Shown piece by piece: positions 1 to 6,206 of a stretch of DNA of 8,731 nucleotides (its first letter is position 1; the number at the start of each line of letters is the position of its first letter). Both the position numbers and the translations under genes were made by a program. The DNA is from Candidatus Zhuqueibacterota bacterium 4572_119. GTDB lineage: Bacteria > Zhuqueibacterota > Zhuqueibacteria > Thermofontimicrobiales > Thermofontimicrobiaceae. The stretch covers positions 1 through 8,731 of the forward strand of contig NBLI01000051.1 in NCBI GenBank assembly GCA_002084535.1, read 5' to 3'. Below the pieces are notes generated by a model. The model did not search any database, had not been told where the DNA came from, and saw only the letters and a program-made list of their open reading frames with translations.

Positions 1-767
1 GCTTTTTTGATGTCCAGTAAAACAAGTTTGGTCAATGTGTCTTTTTGGGTAGTTTCTGATTCGATAAGTGCAATATATTTTCCATCGGGCGACCAGTTGA
101 ACTCGGAGATGGTTTTTCCGCTGTAAAGTTTTTGCTTGCCGGAACCATCTTTTTTTATTCTCCACAAATCGTTGGCTGGAGAATTTATTTGCTTGTCAAT
201 TGAATAAGCAATCCAGTCTTCACCGGGTGAAAGCTGTATTTGCATTTCTCTCGTTTTTAGACTATGACTTATTTTTTTCTTCAAGCCTTCTGGTGTTAGC
301 ATGACCAGTCTCATTTCATTGTTTTTCAGCTTTTCGGGAAAGATGACCAGATTCTCATTTTGCAGCCAAACTGGGTTAGATCGTATTTCGTAAGACTTTT
401 CTTTTATATCTCCGGATAATTGACCAATACAAATGCTCGACTTCTCAGCAATTGAGTAAATAAAAGTATCTAAATGTTTTTCAACTACTTTTGAATAGAG
501 TATGTAATTGCCGTCCGGTGCCCAGCCATGTGATAAAATCCTCTTTTTATGATCTTTGTAACTATCGATTAATTCAATGTTTTGGATTTTGTTATTTTCA
601 ACTTCGACCAGCAGCAACTCACGGGATTCCAGGTTTATCATAACCAGTTTTGTTCCATCCGGGGACCAGTGAAATTCATCTCCCCTGGGTTTATTTTCCT
701 TGCAGCTAAAGATTAAAAGAGCAAGCAAAACGAACATTATTGATTTTATAATATTTTTATTTTTCAT
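1..767 (-). CDS. TolB/WD40-like beta-propeller lipoprotein (3' end beyond window)
   Basis: The frame reads from an ATG at 767 through 255 codons with no stop before the left edge, so the C-terminus is missing. The N-terminus is basic and then hydrophobic, ending in IFSC with Cys22, a lipobox, so the product should be a lipid-anchored envelope protein. Four PD40-type strand motifs are visible: HWSPDGTKL (about residue 33), GWAPDGNYI (81), LSPGEDWIA (179) and NWSPDGKYI (224). These are propeller blades like those of TolB and the DPP-IV/WD40-like families. Family knowledge suggests a scaffold or binding role; no enzyme motif is visible in the part present. The start is strongly supported by AAGGAGG 8 nt upstream. 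The gene overlaps the end of the TPR lipoprotein gene by 11 bp, which indicates co-transcription and probable translational coupling. The partner or ligand is unknown. Confidence 0.85.
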   Translation of the reverse strand, partial: MKNKNIIKSIMFVLLALLIFSCKENKPRGDEFHWSPDGTKLVMINLESRELLLVEVENNKIQNIELIDSYKDHKKRILSHGWAPDGNYILYSKVVEKHLDTFIYSIAEKSSICIGQLSGDIKEKSYEIRSNPVWLQNENLVIFPEKLKNNEMRLVMLTPEGLKKKISHSLKTREMQIQLSPGEDWIAYSIDKQINSPANDLWRIKKDGSGKQKLYSGKTISEFNWSPDGKYIALIESETTQKDTLTKLVLLDIKK

Positions 768-1467
768 TTTTTTTGCCTCCTTCTGCAAACTCATTGATAC
801 GGATTTTAGCAAGCTCCGTCCACGGGCTATTGGGGTAAGAATTCAATAATTTTTGATACATTTTAATACTGCTTTCCGGTTCCTTTAAATTAGCCTGGTA
901 AATTTCAGCCATCCGCGCCATAAGATCGTCACAAACCCGGTGATTGGGATATTGTTGAATGATCTGTTCATAGCACTGTATTGCTTGTTCCCATTCTTTG
1001 TCATGGATGAAGATTTTACCTTTTTCAATCATAGCCTGAAAGGATAAATTATTATCAGGACAAAGTCCAGTTAGCTGATCGTAATAATTGACCGCTTGCG
1101 CTTTTTTGTCCAGATAGACTCGGTTGATTCTCGCGATATTAAACAAAGCATCCGCGCAAAGAGAATGCTCCGGGTAAAATGAAAGTAATTTTTTATAATA
1201 CGCAACCGCTTCATCATAATGGTCAAATATCTCATTGAGCTTGCCCAGCTGGTAACATGCCTGGGGCGCGAATTCACTTTCAGGCGTTTGTTTGAGAATG
1301 GTCTCATATTTCTCTTTGCATGACGCGATTTGATTGACGCTTTTCAAAACATCTTTCTGCAATTTTTCCGCCTGGTTAAAGATTGATTCAATGTTGTTTT
1401 TTTTATCCGCGCAAGTTATAAAAAGCAACAAAGTTATAATCACAATAATGATAGCTTTTATTTTCAT
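757..1467 (-). CDS. TPR-repeat lipoprotein (BamD/YbgF-like)
   Basis: The product is 236 residues. A short hydrophobic leader ends in LLFITC with Cys19, an acceptable though not ideal lipobox, so it is probably a membrane-anchored lipoprotein. From about residue 60 to 230 it is a chain of roughly four to five tetratricopeptide helix pairs. Each carries the recurrent pattern of an alanine-rich helix followed by Y-(D/E)-x-(A)-(I/V)-x-(Y/C)-(Y)-x-x-(L/I)-x-x-x-(Y/C)-P, for example around DEAVAYYKKLLSFYP and WEQAIQCYEQIIQQYP. BamD, YbgF/CpoB and many gliding or secretion lipoproteins share this outer-membrane-quality-control or scaffold architecture. The sequence alone does not say which. GAGG lies 7-8 nt before the ATG. 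The gene overlaps the downstream propeller lipoprotein by 11 bp, so the two products may form a complex. It starts 240 bp after the anti-sigma gene. Confidence 0.85.
   Translation of the reverse strand: MKIKAIIIVIITLLLFITCADKKNNIESIFNQAEKLQKDVLKSVNQIASCKEKYETILKQTPESEFAPQACYQLGKLNEIFDHYDEAVAYYKKLLSFYPEHSLCADALFNIARINRVYLDKKAQAVNYYDQLTGLCPDNNLSFQAMIEKGKIFIHDKEWEQAIQCYEQIIQQYPNHRVCDDLMARMAEIYQANLKEPESSIKMYQKLLNSYPNSPWTELAKIRINEFAEGGKKNEK
776..782 (-). promoter_or_regulatory. Shine-Dalgarno of the propeller lipoprotein gene, inside the upstream gene
   Basis: AAGGAGG on the minus strand sits 8 nt before the ATG at 767. It also encodes part of the Glu-Gly-Gly near the end of the TPR lipoprotein. 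Ribosomes finishing that gene would uncover or reuse the site, which is the usual layout for translational coupling. Confidence 0.8.
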
Positions 1468-1600
1468 TTTTAAACCTCATGAATAATTATATATATTCTT
1501 CAATTTGAAATGTTTTTTATGGCAAAAAATCAGAAATAGTGTGATTTCGATCCCGCATTGCCGGGGAGAAATCTGGTAAACTACTAATTTGTCCGAAAAT

Positions 1601-1640
1601 ACAGAATCCTTGAATTCGTTTCGTTCCGCTCGGAATGACA
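1601..1640. repeat. CATTCCGAGCGGAACGA-type intergenic repeat
   Basis: This short element in the gap between the anti-sigma and TPR genes contains, on the minus strand, TGTCATTCCGAGCGGAACGA followed by a degenerate GATTC-like end. I recognise the core as a dispersed intergenic repeat seen in many FCB and related genomes. Only one copy is present here, so the call rests on recognition rather than repetition within the window. No ORF covers it. Confidence 0.5.
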
Positions 1641-1658
1641 AAAAAACTGAATTTTCAG
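1640..1658 (-). terminator. Weak candidate intrinsic terminator after the anti-sigma gene
   Basis: On the minus strand the palindrome CTGAAAATTCAG is followed directly by seven T residues, about 50 bp past the anti-sigma stop. The stem is only 4-5 bp and AT-rich, so it may not stop transcription efficiently. If it works, it would separate the sigma/anti-sigma unit from the lipoprotein pair. Confidence 0.25.
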
Positions 1659-1707
1659 ACAGACACTAAAGGTTTCAGGCAAAGTACTTTTTTAAGAAAA
1701 CGGGCTG

Positions 1708-2193
1708 TTAAATTTGGTTTTCAAAAATCTGGCTGACTGTTTCGGTTTTGAATTTTGCCATATACCGTTCTTTCCATGACAATTCATTTTTGTCATACTG
1801 AACTGATTTAAAAACCGTTTTATTTGACGGGTAATCCGCGAATTTTGAAGGTTGAGTAGTTGCAGTAAAAAATTGATAAGCAATAAATTCCAATCCCAAT
1901 GTTAAAAGCAATGTCGCGGCAACCGCGTAAATTATCCTGCGAACACTTCCGGTTGCATTGATTTTAAATCGCCTGGTTTGTTTCATTTTTTGCCGCAGCT
2001 GAAAATCAAAGTTCTCCGGCAGCGCTTCCATTTGGAATTGATCCAATAACCGTCCTGTCTTTCGTAATTCAATTTCCTCCCGCAAACAATCTTCACAAAC
2101 GGCTAAATGCTGATGAATGGTTTTTAATTCGTTTTTATCCAACTCGCCGTGAATGTAGGCTGTTAAATTATTTTTTACATTTTTGCAGTTCAA
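1708..2193 (-). CDS. Zinc-finger anti-sigma factor (zf-HC2), membrane-anchored
   Basis: The product is 161 residues and a probable anti-sigma factor for the ECF sigma encoded just upstream. The N-terminus carries the anti-sigma zinc-binding pattern: Cys3, then H29-x3-C33-x2-C36 (HLAVCEDC). A helical segment follows to about residue 75, then one membrane span at about 87-108 and a short extracytoplasmic tail of about 50 residues. In this family the N-terminal domain holds the sigma factor at the membrane until a signal, often proteolysis, releases it. The start is TTG, not ATG: GGAGG lies 7 nt upstream, and only this start keeps Cys3 in place. The gene is 196 bp from the sigma stop, unusually far for a pair that is often overlapping, and an ACACGGATGAC repeat lies between them. 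The extracytoplasmic tail is too short to show a recognisable sensor domain. Confidence 0.85.
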   Translation of the reverse strand: MNCKNVKNNLTAYIHGELDKNELKTIHQHLAVCEDCLREEIELRKTGRLLDQFQMEALPENFDFQLRQKMKQTRRFKINATGSVRRIIYAVAATLLLTLGLEFIAYQFFTATTQPSKFADYPSNKTVFKSVQYDKNELSWKERYMAKFKTETVSQIFENQI

Positions 2194-2200
2194 TGGATTT

Positions 2201-2205
2201 CCTCC
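2201..2205 (-). promoter_or_regulatory. Shine-Dalgarno deciding the TTG start of the anti-sigma gene
   Basis: GGAGG on the minus strand is 7 nt from the TTG at 2193. No ATG or GTG in this frame is equally well placed while retaining the N-terminal zinc-ligand cysteine. Confidence 0.75.
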
Positions 2206-2238
2206 GGTTTGGGATATATTTTAGCGTTTAACATTTTA

Positions 2239-2326
2239 ATGGAACACGGATGACACAGATGACACGGATTTAAGCGGATTAAACATCTGTGAGAATCAGC
2301 GCAATCCGAGTCATCCGTGTTCTATT
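2239..2326. repeat. ACACGGATGAC inverted repeat, copy 1 (between sigma and anti-sigma genes)
   Basis: This 88-bp element begins ATGGAACACGGATGAC and ends GTCATCCGTGTTCTATT. The outer arms GAACACGGATGAC and GTCATCCGTGTTC are perfect 13-bp complements. The interior carries GGATTTAAGCGGATTAAA and an ATCTGTG...AATCAGCGCAATCC segment that can also pair in part. A second copy lies at 4347-4465. It resembles a dispersed palindromic intergenic repeat I have seen in other environmental genomes. It has no coding capacity. It falls in the transcript between the sigma and anti-sigma cistrons, where a long hairpin could affect downstream expression or mRNA stability. Confidence 0.8.
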
Positions 2327-2389
2327 CATCTCTTTACGGTTTTGGTTTGTCCTGGTAAAGTATCAGAAAATATTCAATATATGATACGA

Positions 2390-2971
2390 TCATAATAAAT
2401 CATGCTCCTTCAAATAATCTCTGACATTGTTCATCGCGTTATGAATTCTTGATTTGATCGTCCCTACCGGGCATTTCTCAATGTCAGCGATTTCCTGGTA
2501 GCTAAATCCGTGGTGTTGACAAAGGGCTAATGCTGTCTTCTGTTTTTCAGGGAGAAGTTCCATCGCCTGTTGGATACTTTCCCTTGATTCGAGGGCTTCG
2601 ATTTCTATTTCCGGATTTGCTTCCTTATCCACAATTCTATTTTCAAGCGATAGATTATTATCAGAATCGGGATTATCATCCAGGGATAAAATAACCGCTT
2701 TGGGTTTTTTTCGGAATTGGTCGATGCAAACATTATGAGCAATGCGAAGCAGCCATGATTTGAATTTCCCGGCAGGTTGATACTGTTCAATGGAATTAAA
2801 CAATTTGATGAAAACATCCTGTGTCAAATCCGACGCCAGGTCCCGGTCTTTTATTTTCAATAAAACGAAATTGAAAATATCCCGTTTATGGCGGTTTACC
2901 AGTATGGTAAACGCGGACTCATCCCCGCCCTGAAATTGTCCCATCAAATAGTCGTCTGTATTCTGCTTCAA
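2390..2971 (-). CDS. ECF-family RNA polymerase sigma factor
   Basis: With the preferred TTG start the product is 193 residues, normal for this family. Sigma-70 region 2 spans about residues 21-88, with the core-binding segment DLTQDVFIKL (48-57) and the -10-recognition helix around FKSWLLRIAHNVCIDQFR (70-87). A variable acidic linker follows. Region 4 covers about 136-187, with helix-turn-helix YQEIADIEKCPVGTIKSRIH. Regions 1 and 3 are absent, as expected for an ECF factor. It would direct RNA polymerase to a small regulon, probably including itself. The TTG at 2971 has GGGAG 6 nt upstream. The same frame stays open to a GTG at 3040 (216 residues), but that start has no purine-rich site and adds 23 residues with no sigma similarity. 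The zinc-finger anti-sigma gene lies downstream. The inducing signal cannot be read from the sequence. Confidence 0.92.
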   Translation of the reverse strand: MKQNTDDYLMGQFQGGDESAFTILVNRHKRDIFNFVLLKIKDRDLASDLTQDVFIKLFNSIEQYQPAGKFKSWLLRIAHNVCIDQFRKKPKAVILSLDDNPDSDNNLSLENRIVDKEANPEIEIEALESRESIQQAMELLPEKQKTALALCQHHGFSYQEIADIEKCPVGTIKSRIHNAMNNVRDYLKEHDLL

Positions 2972-2977
2972 TTGTTT

Positions 2978-2982
2978 CTCCC
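2978..2982 (-). promoter_or_regulatory. Shine-Dalgarno deciding the TTG start of the sigma gene
   Basis: GGGAG on the minus strand is 6 nt before TTG 2971, and the resulting N-terminus matches normal ECF length. The longer GTG 3040 start is preceded by TACCTCCATTT, which does not resemble a ribosome binding site. Confidence 0.6.
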
Positions 2983-2998
2983 TGTTTCTACTTATAAC

Positions 2999-3023
2999 AA
3001 CGTAAGTTTTTGGGGATGGTTCA
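2999..3023 (-). promoter_or_regulatory. Candidate ECF-type promoter upstream of the sigma gene
   Basis: On the minus strand TGAACC (3018-3023) is followed after 15 nt by CGTT (2999-3002). This resembles the AAC / CGT pattern of ECF promoters such as SigW, with a spacer about one base shorter than usual. It would start transcription roughly 20 nt before TTG 2971 and lies inside the extended GTG-start ORF. An autoregulated sigma gene is an inference. No matching motif was found in front of the other genes here. Confidence 0.3.
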
Positions 3024-3113
3024 TTTTTGAATTTAAGCACAAATGGAGGTATTGTTTTCAGAATAGATTATGATTTCATCACATTTTATGCAGCTTTGAT
3101 ATTTAGAGTATTC

Positions 3114-3159
3114 TGGAGTGCGGTAACTGTGCTACAGCTACATTGACGTAGTTTATGTA
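3114..3159. repeat. TGGAGTGC hairpin repeat, copy A
   Basis: This copy aligns closely with 3287-3335. It runs from TGGAGTGCGGTAACTGTG through CTACAGCTACATTGACGTAG to TTTATGTA. It contains two small potential hairpins, GTAACTGT/ACAGCTAC and CATTGAC/GTTTATG, both imperfect. No ORF accounts for it. Confidence 0.65.
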
Positions 3160-3238
3160 AAAAGGACAGGAAAAATCTTTTTCATTTTGAATGTTGAGTT
3201 GATAAATTTCATGTTTTTTGGGCGGCTTCACCTCCTGG

Positions 3239-3262
3239 CATTAACGCAGTTAATGTACTCCA
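3239..3262. repeat. TGGAGTGC hairpin repeat, partial copy C
   Basis: This partial copy carries only the right half of the element: CATTAACGCAGTTAATG followed by TACTCCA. CATTAAC and GTTAATG form a perfect 7-bp stem with loop GCA. It matches the right half of 3287-3335. Confidence 0.6.
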
Positions 3263-3286
3263 AAATTTATAAAATGATTTTTATTA

Positions 3287-3335
3287 TGGAGTGCTGTAAC
3301 TGTGATACAACTACATTAACACAGTTAATGTATTC
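3287..3335. repeat. TGGAGTGC hairpin repeat, copy B
   Basis: This is the most complete copy. The left end TGGAGTGCTGTAACTGTG is an imperfect inverted copy of the right end CACAGTTAATGTATTCA, so the whole element can fold back. The inner CATTAAC-ACA-GTTAATG hairpin is perfect. It differs from copy A at about ten positions, which suggests an old or mobile non-coding repeat family. Confidence 0.7.
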
Positions 3336-3373
3336 AAAAAAAATACTCGGGATGGAGACCCAGGAAGCTCCAT
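3336..3373 (-). terminator. Candidate terminator downstream of the deacylase gene
   Basis: On the minus strand ATGGAG (3368-3373) pairs with CTCCAT (3352-3357) across a 10-nt loop. Eight nucleotides later comes a run of eight T residues (3336-3343). It lies 43 bp past the deacylase stop. The gap between stem and T run is longer than ideal, so the call is tentative. Confidence 0.35.
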
Positions 3374-3415
3374 ACCAAACTGCCATCCATTATTTAGAAA
3401 TAGCTCAAATAAGGA

Positions 3416-4285
3416 TTAAATTATTCCCTCCTCTTTCAGCATCACGATCACCGTTTTTATTTGATATTCGATTCGTTCCTCAAGCGGTAATTTCCGGCAT
3501 GTCTCAACAGTAAAAGCAGGGATATTAAAATTTTCGCCAGCTGACCAGGCGCAACTGTGTTTGATGGGCTGTTCGACTAAGGTGAATCGTTTGATACCCT
3601 GCGGGATATTCTCGTTCAAAAAATCAACAGCCACCATCCCCAACCAAACAGCTCTTTCATTGACTGTGTAAATTAATGTCTGACCCAACCCGTGATATTC
3701 ATCTTTTTTGTTAACAGATTCAAGATGATAGCGTGGACTTTCATGCAAATCCAGTACCAGACTGATATTTTCTTTTTTAATAAGCCGGGTAATCTCAAAT
3801 GCCATTTGCTGCATGGGCAATCCGTTTTTTTCGCCGGGATAGCAGCGGTTGAGATTTCCCATTTCCTTATCTACGCTATCAGGCACAGGAATGCGGCGCT
3901 TATTTTTATAAGCGGCATTTTTGTTAGATTCAGGAATGATGAAAATTTTTCCTTTTAAAATCTTATTTGAAAAGAAAAGCTTCAGCAGTCGGTGCGCGGC
4001 TTCAAAACCGGCTGGTTCATTGCCGTGAGTTCCGCCGATGATCAGAACGGCTGGACCCTCTATTTTGCTGTCAAAAATAAACACCGGCGTTTGAAAATCT
4101 GTTCCTTCCATCATTTGATCAAATATCAAAGAATCCGCTGCCCAGAATTGATCGTGGATTTTTCTGCTTTCGGTGGTCAGGTATTCATTTGTTTGTGAAA
4201 ATGACTTTGGATTATTGGATAATAAAAACAGGACTGTTAATAATAATGCTGAAAAATAGCGAGAAGAAAATTTAAATTTTTTCAT
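3416..4285 (-). CDS. Exported zinc deacylase, succinylglutamate desuccinylase/aspartoacylase (M14) family
   Basis: The product is 289 residues from the ATG at 4285. The signal peptide has a KKFKF start, a hydrophobic core at 13-22 and a likely cut at SFS-Q31, so the enzyme acts outside the cytoplasm. Hallmarks of the AstE/AspA zinc carboxypeptidase fold are clear: GGTHGNEPAG (zinc ligands H87, E90), NLNRCYPG (N146, R147, matching the substrate-binding NR of aspartoacylase), DLHES (third zinc ligand H181) and FTVETCRK (candidate catalytic E261). The family hydrolyses N-acyl amino acids or trims C-terminal residues; the true substrate is unknown. The frame extends upstream to ATG 4348, but that would begin inside the ACACGGATGAC repeat and put 21 residues ahead of the signal peptide. 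The ribosome binding site is weak (GGAA about 8 nt upstream). AstE and AspA are cytoplasmic, so the export is a notable difference. Confidence 0.88.
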   Translation of the reverse strand: MKKFKFSSRYFSALLLTVLFLLSNNPKSFSQTNEYLTTESRKIHDQFWAADSLIFDQMMEGTDFQTPVFIFDSKIEGPAVLIIGGTHGNEPAGFEAAHRLLKLFFSNKILKGKIFIIPESNKNAAYKNKRRIPVPDSVDKEMGNLNRCYPGEKNGLPMQQMAFEITRLIKKENISLVLDLHESPRYHLESVNKKDEYHGLGQTLIYTVNERAVWLGMVAVDFLNENIPQGIKRFTLVEQPIKHSCAWSAGENFNIPAFTVETCRKLPLEERIEYQIKTVIVMLKEEGII

Positions 4286-4346
4286 TTTTAGGTTCCGGGA
4301 ATATTTAATGGAATTGTGATTACTTATTGTACATGATACAAAAAAC

Positions 4347-4465
4347 ATGGAACACGGATCACGCCATAGGCGGATGCGCCTATGGCGTATTTAGCGGATG
4401 ACACGGATTTAAACGGATTAAAAATCTGTGTTAATCAGCGTAATCTGTGTCACCCGTGTTCTATT
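4347..4465. repeat. ACACGGATGAC inverted repeat, copy 2, with inserted hairpin
   Basis: This is the second copy of the element at 2239-2326. It runs from ATGGAACACGGAT to CACCCGTGTTCTATT and shares the GACACGGATTTAA, CGGATTAAA and ATCTGTG...AATCAGCG blocks. It is 119 bp rather than 88 because extra sequence, including a perfect hairpin, is inserted near the left arm. It lies in the gap between the T9SS-sorted Ntn hydrolase and deacylase genes and has no coding capacity. Confidence 0.8.
4361..4388. repeat. Perfect 12-bp stem hairpin nested in repeat copy 2
   Basis: ACGCCATAGGCG (4361-4372) and CGCCTATGGCGT (4377-4388) are exact complements separated by the loop GATG. This GC-rich stem stands out from the AT-rich surroundings. 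No T run follows on either strand, so it is not a classical terminator. It is absent from copy 1, so it looks like an insertion into the older repeat. Confidence 0.85.
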
Positions 4466-4500
4466 TTCTAATATTCTAATAAGTTACCAGGTTCTGAAAA

Positions 4501-6087
4501 TCATTTTATATATTGAAATTTTTTAGTGTTTCTAAAAAGAAGAACTCTTTCGGAATTCAGCGTATGTGCTTCCAGACGATAAAAGTAAATTCCTGTTGCC
4601 AGGTTCATACCGCTAATTTCTGCTACATGAGAACCGGCTTCCATTGCTCCCGAAATCGGAGTGGCAACCTCTTCACCCAAAAGATTATAAATTTTTAACG
4701 TTATAAATGAACTCGCCGGTAAATAAAATCCAATGGTTGTGGCGGCATTAAACGGATTTGGATAATTTTGTGCCAGGACGAATTCATTCGGTGACAGCAC
4801 TGGAATTAGTTCTTCTTCAACCGCTGTGATCATTCGATCATACTCGTTATTGAGGGTTTGAAGCGCGTATTGTGCCAGGGATGTTTCTGTTGCTAATATT
4901 TCAGAAACTGAAAAACCGGTAGATCGCCAACGAGATAAATTTTCTTCAGCTATGGTAAAGATAGAATCCTCCGCCGGAAAAATATTCGCCCACAAACCAA
5001 AACCGTCTTCATTCCGCAATTTGTATGAATCAATGTAATGCGAATTTTCAGCGTAATCAAAGAGTAGAGATCTGATGTCCCCGGAAATATCGCACAGCGG
5101 TGCTGTATCCGGTCCGTTCGCGGCTGATGGCGCATTGCCCACCGGGAAATAGGGGACAGCGATTCCAGCAGCGGGTTGCCCCAGAATGGTCCATAGAATA
5201 CTAAGTAGCGAAGACTCACCGGGAAGCACTCCTTGTATGACAGAAGTTGATGCAGTACTGGAGCGGCAGATACTAACACCGGCATAAATATACCCGAATG
5301 GTCGGTAGGACAGCCATCTATCAGGAAACGGCACCGGTACTGGCTCACTGTTAAAATCGGAAAAATCCCTCATTTGGTAACGAATGATAGAGTGGTAATT
5401 CAGCGTGTCTCCGGCATAAAAATCGCTCATCAAGTCGCGCTGCCGGCGATATCTTTCAATGCTGTAAAGACCATCGTGAAGTCCGTCCCTCGCGGCGCCA
5501 TTAAACGCAAAATTCGTGCGAAGCACGTAGCCATTGGGAGCAATGGTCGAGTCGTTGGCATCGAATTTCCAGTATTCGTATCCCGCGGTTTCAAAAATCG
5601 CCGCGGCGCCTGTAGAGTCGATAACCGCGAAATTTGCTGCTGTCTGGCGCCCGGTAACATTGGTGCTATCCAAAAAGTTTGTAAAATCAAGAACAGTTCC
5701 GCAGTTACCAAGAACGATTTTCATAAGCGTACCGTTTCCCGGACCGGACGAACCACTTTCCAGGTCAGAAGAATTTGAATTAAGAATGGCAAAACCTTTT
5801 TCATTGACTCCCATCCAGGCTAATGTTCCGCCAGCGTTTATCACGGAAACAAATTTATATTTATAAGAAGTGTTATATTTGATTTCATTGTCCCTGGATG
5901 ATGTATCCCTTGTTTTCCAAATCAGCGGTCTTCCATCTGATGTAGCTTTTCCTGAAGCAACACCGATCGTACATTCCTCATTATTTTCTTCTGAGTATTT
6001 CGGTGATGCGCCGGCGAATTGAATATTCCAAATTAGCAATGCAAATAAAACGAGCAGTAGTTTAAAGTGATTTTTTTTCATTTTCAT
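4501..6087 (-). CDS. T9SS-sorted Ntn hydrolase (C45/C69/choloylglycine-hydrolase-like)
   Basis: The product is 528 residues. A Sec signal peptide (hydrophobic core 9-20, likely cut near AGA-S28) precedes a short propeptide. Then comes Cys39 in EECTIGVASGKATSDGRPLI, followed by WKTRD, the arrangement seen where cleavage exposes a catalytic N-terminal Cys in clan PB amidohydrolases and acyltransferases. FAVIDSTGAAAIFE (about 154-167) fits the next conserved segment of this fold. Residues 436-528 are a type IX secretion sorting domain: FVLAQNYPNPFN, a beta-rich segment with LKIYNLLGEEVA, and GIYFYRL. The enzyme is therefore expected to cross the outer membrane and be released or surface-attached. 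It probably hydrolyses an amide bond of an acylated amino acid, peptide or bile-salt-like conjugate; the exact family and substrate cannot be fixed here. ATG 6087 and a second ATG two codons on are both possible; neither has a clear ribosome binding site. Confidence 0.85.
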   Translation of the reverse strand: MKMKKNHFKLLLVLFALLIWNIQFAGASPKYSEENNEECTIGVASGKATSDGRPLIWKTRDTSSRDNEIKYNTSYKYKFVSVINAGGTLAWMGVNEKGFAILNSNSSDLESGSSGPGNGTLMKIVLGNCGTVLDFTNFLDSTNVTGRQTAANFAVIDSTGAAAIFETAGYEYWKFDANDSTIAPNGYVLRTNFAFNGAARDGLHDGLYSIERYRRQRDLMSDFYAGDTLNYHSIIRYQMRDFSDFNSEPVPVPFPDRWLSYRPFGYIYAGVSICRSSTASTSVIQGVLPGESSLLSILWTILGQPAAGIAVPYFPVGNAPSAANGPDTAPLCDISGDIRSLLFDYAENSHYIDSYKLRNEDGFGLWANIFPAEDSIFTIAEENLSRWRSTGFSVSEILATETSLAQYALQTLNNEYDRMITAVEEELIPVLSPNEFVLAQNYPNPFNAATTIGFYLPASSFITLKIYNLLGEEVATPISGAMEAGSHVAEISGMNLATGIYFYRLEAHTLNSERVLLFRNTKKFQYIK

Positions 6088-6206
6088 CTTTTCAATAATT
6101 ATTTTGTAAAGTAATTACTATCAAGAATTGTCAGAGATTCGTTATAGCAGTGAACCTATTTTAAAATTTGTAAAATAAAAATGCTGATACTAATTGTTAA
6201 GATTGA

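Larger units (their letters stand above)
2972..3415. other. 444-bp non-coding, repeat-rich gap between deacylase and sigma genes
   Basis: No convincing gene is present on either strand. A plus-strand frame at 3187-3513 is made largely of repeat sequence and overlaps the deacylase gene, so I do not accept it. The gap holds the sigma ribosome binding site and candidate promoter, three members of a TGGAGTGC hairpin repeat family and a candidate terminator for the deacylase gene. The segment 3181-3235 contains an AGGAGGTG on the minus strand, but the ATG it precedes is 18 nt away and opens only a 19-codon frame. Confidence 0.6.

Noticed and set aside
2972..3040. GTG start giving a 216-residue sigma factor
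   Set aside because: There is no ribosome binding site before GTG 3040, and the extra residues have no sigma similarity. It remains possible, so the alternative is recorded in the gene entry.
3155..3213. Minus-strand 19-codon ORF with an upstream AGGAGG
   Set aside because: The AGGAGG is 18 nt from the ATG, too far for normal initiation, and the frame is very short and partly repeat-derived.
3114..3335. Possible CRISPR-like array
   Set aside because: The copies diverge, are unevenly spaced, one is only half length, and no uniform spacers or cas genes are present.
3187..3513. Plus-strand ORF of 108 codons
   Set aside because: It runs through two repeat copies and into the antisense of the zinc deacylase gene. 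The peptide repeats LTQLMYSK because of the DNA repeat, and no ribosome binding site or family resemblance is visible.
4291..4296. GGAACC before the deacylase gene as an ECF -35 element
   Set aside because: No CGT-like -10 element occurs at the right distance, and the motif is only 5 nt from the start codon.
4286..4348. Longer ATG start for the zinc deacylase
   Set aside because: It would begin inside the ACACGGATGAC repeat and bury the signal peptide 21 residues in from the N-terminus.
4361..4388. Strong hairpin as an intrinsic terminator
   Set aside because: No run of T follows on either strand, and it lies inside a dispersed repeat, so a repeat-derived hairpin is the better reading.
5374..5778. 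Plus-strand ORF of 134 codons inside the T9SS-sorted hydrolase gene
   Set aside because: It is fully antisense to a well-supported gene and shows no recognisable motif, so it is a shadow frame.
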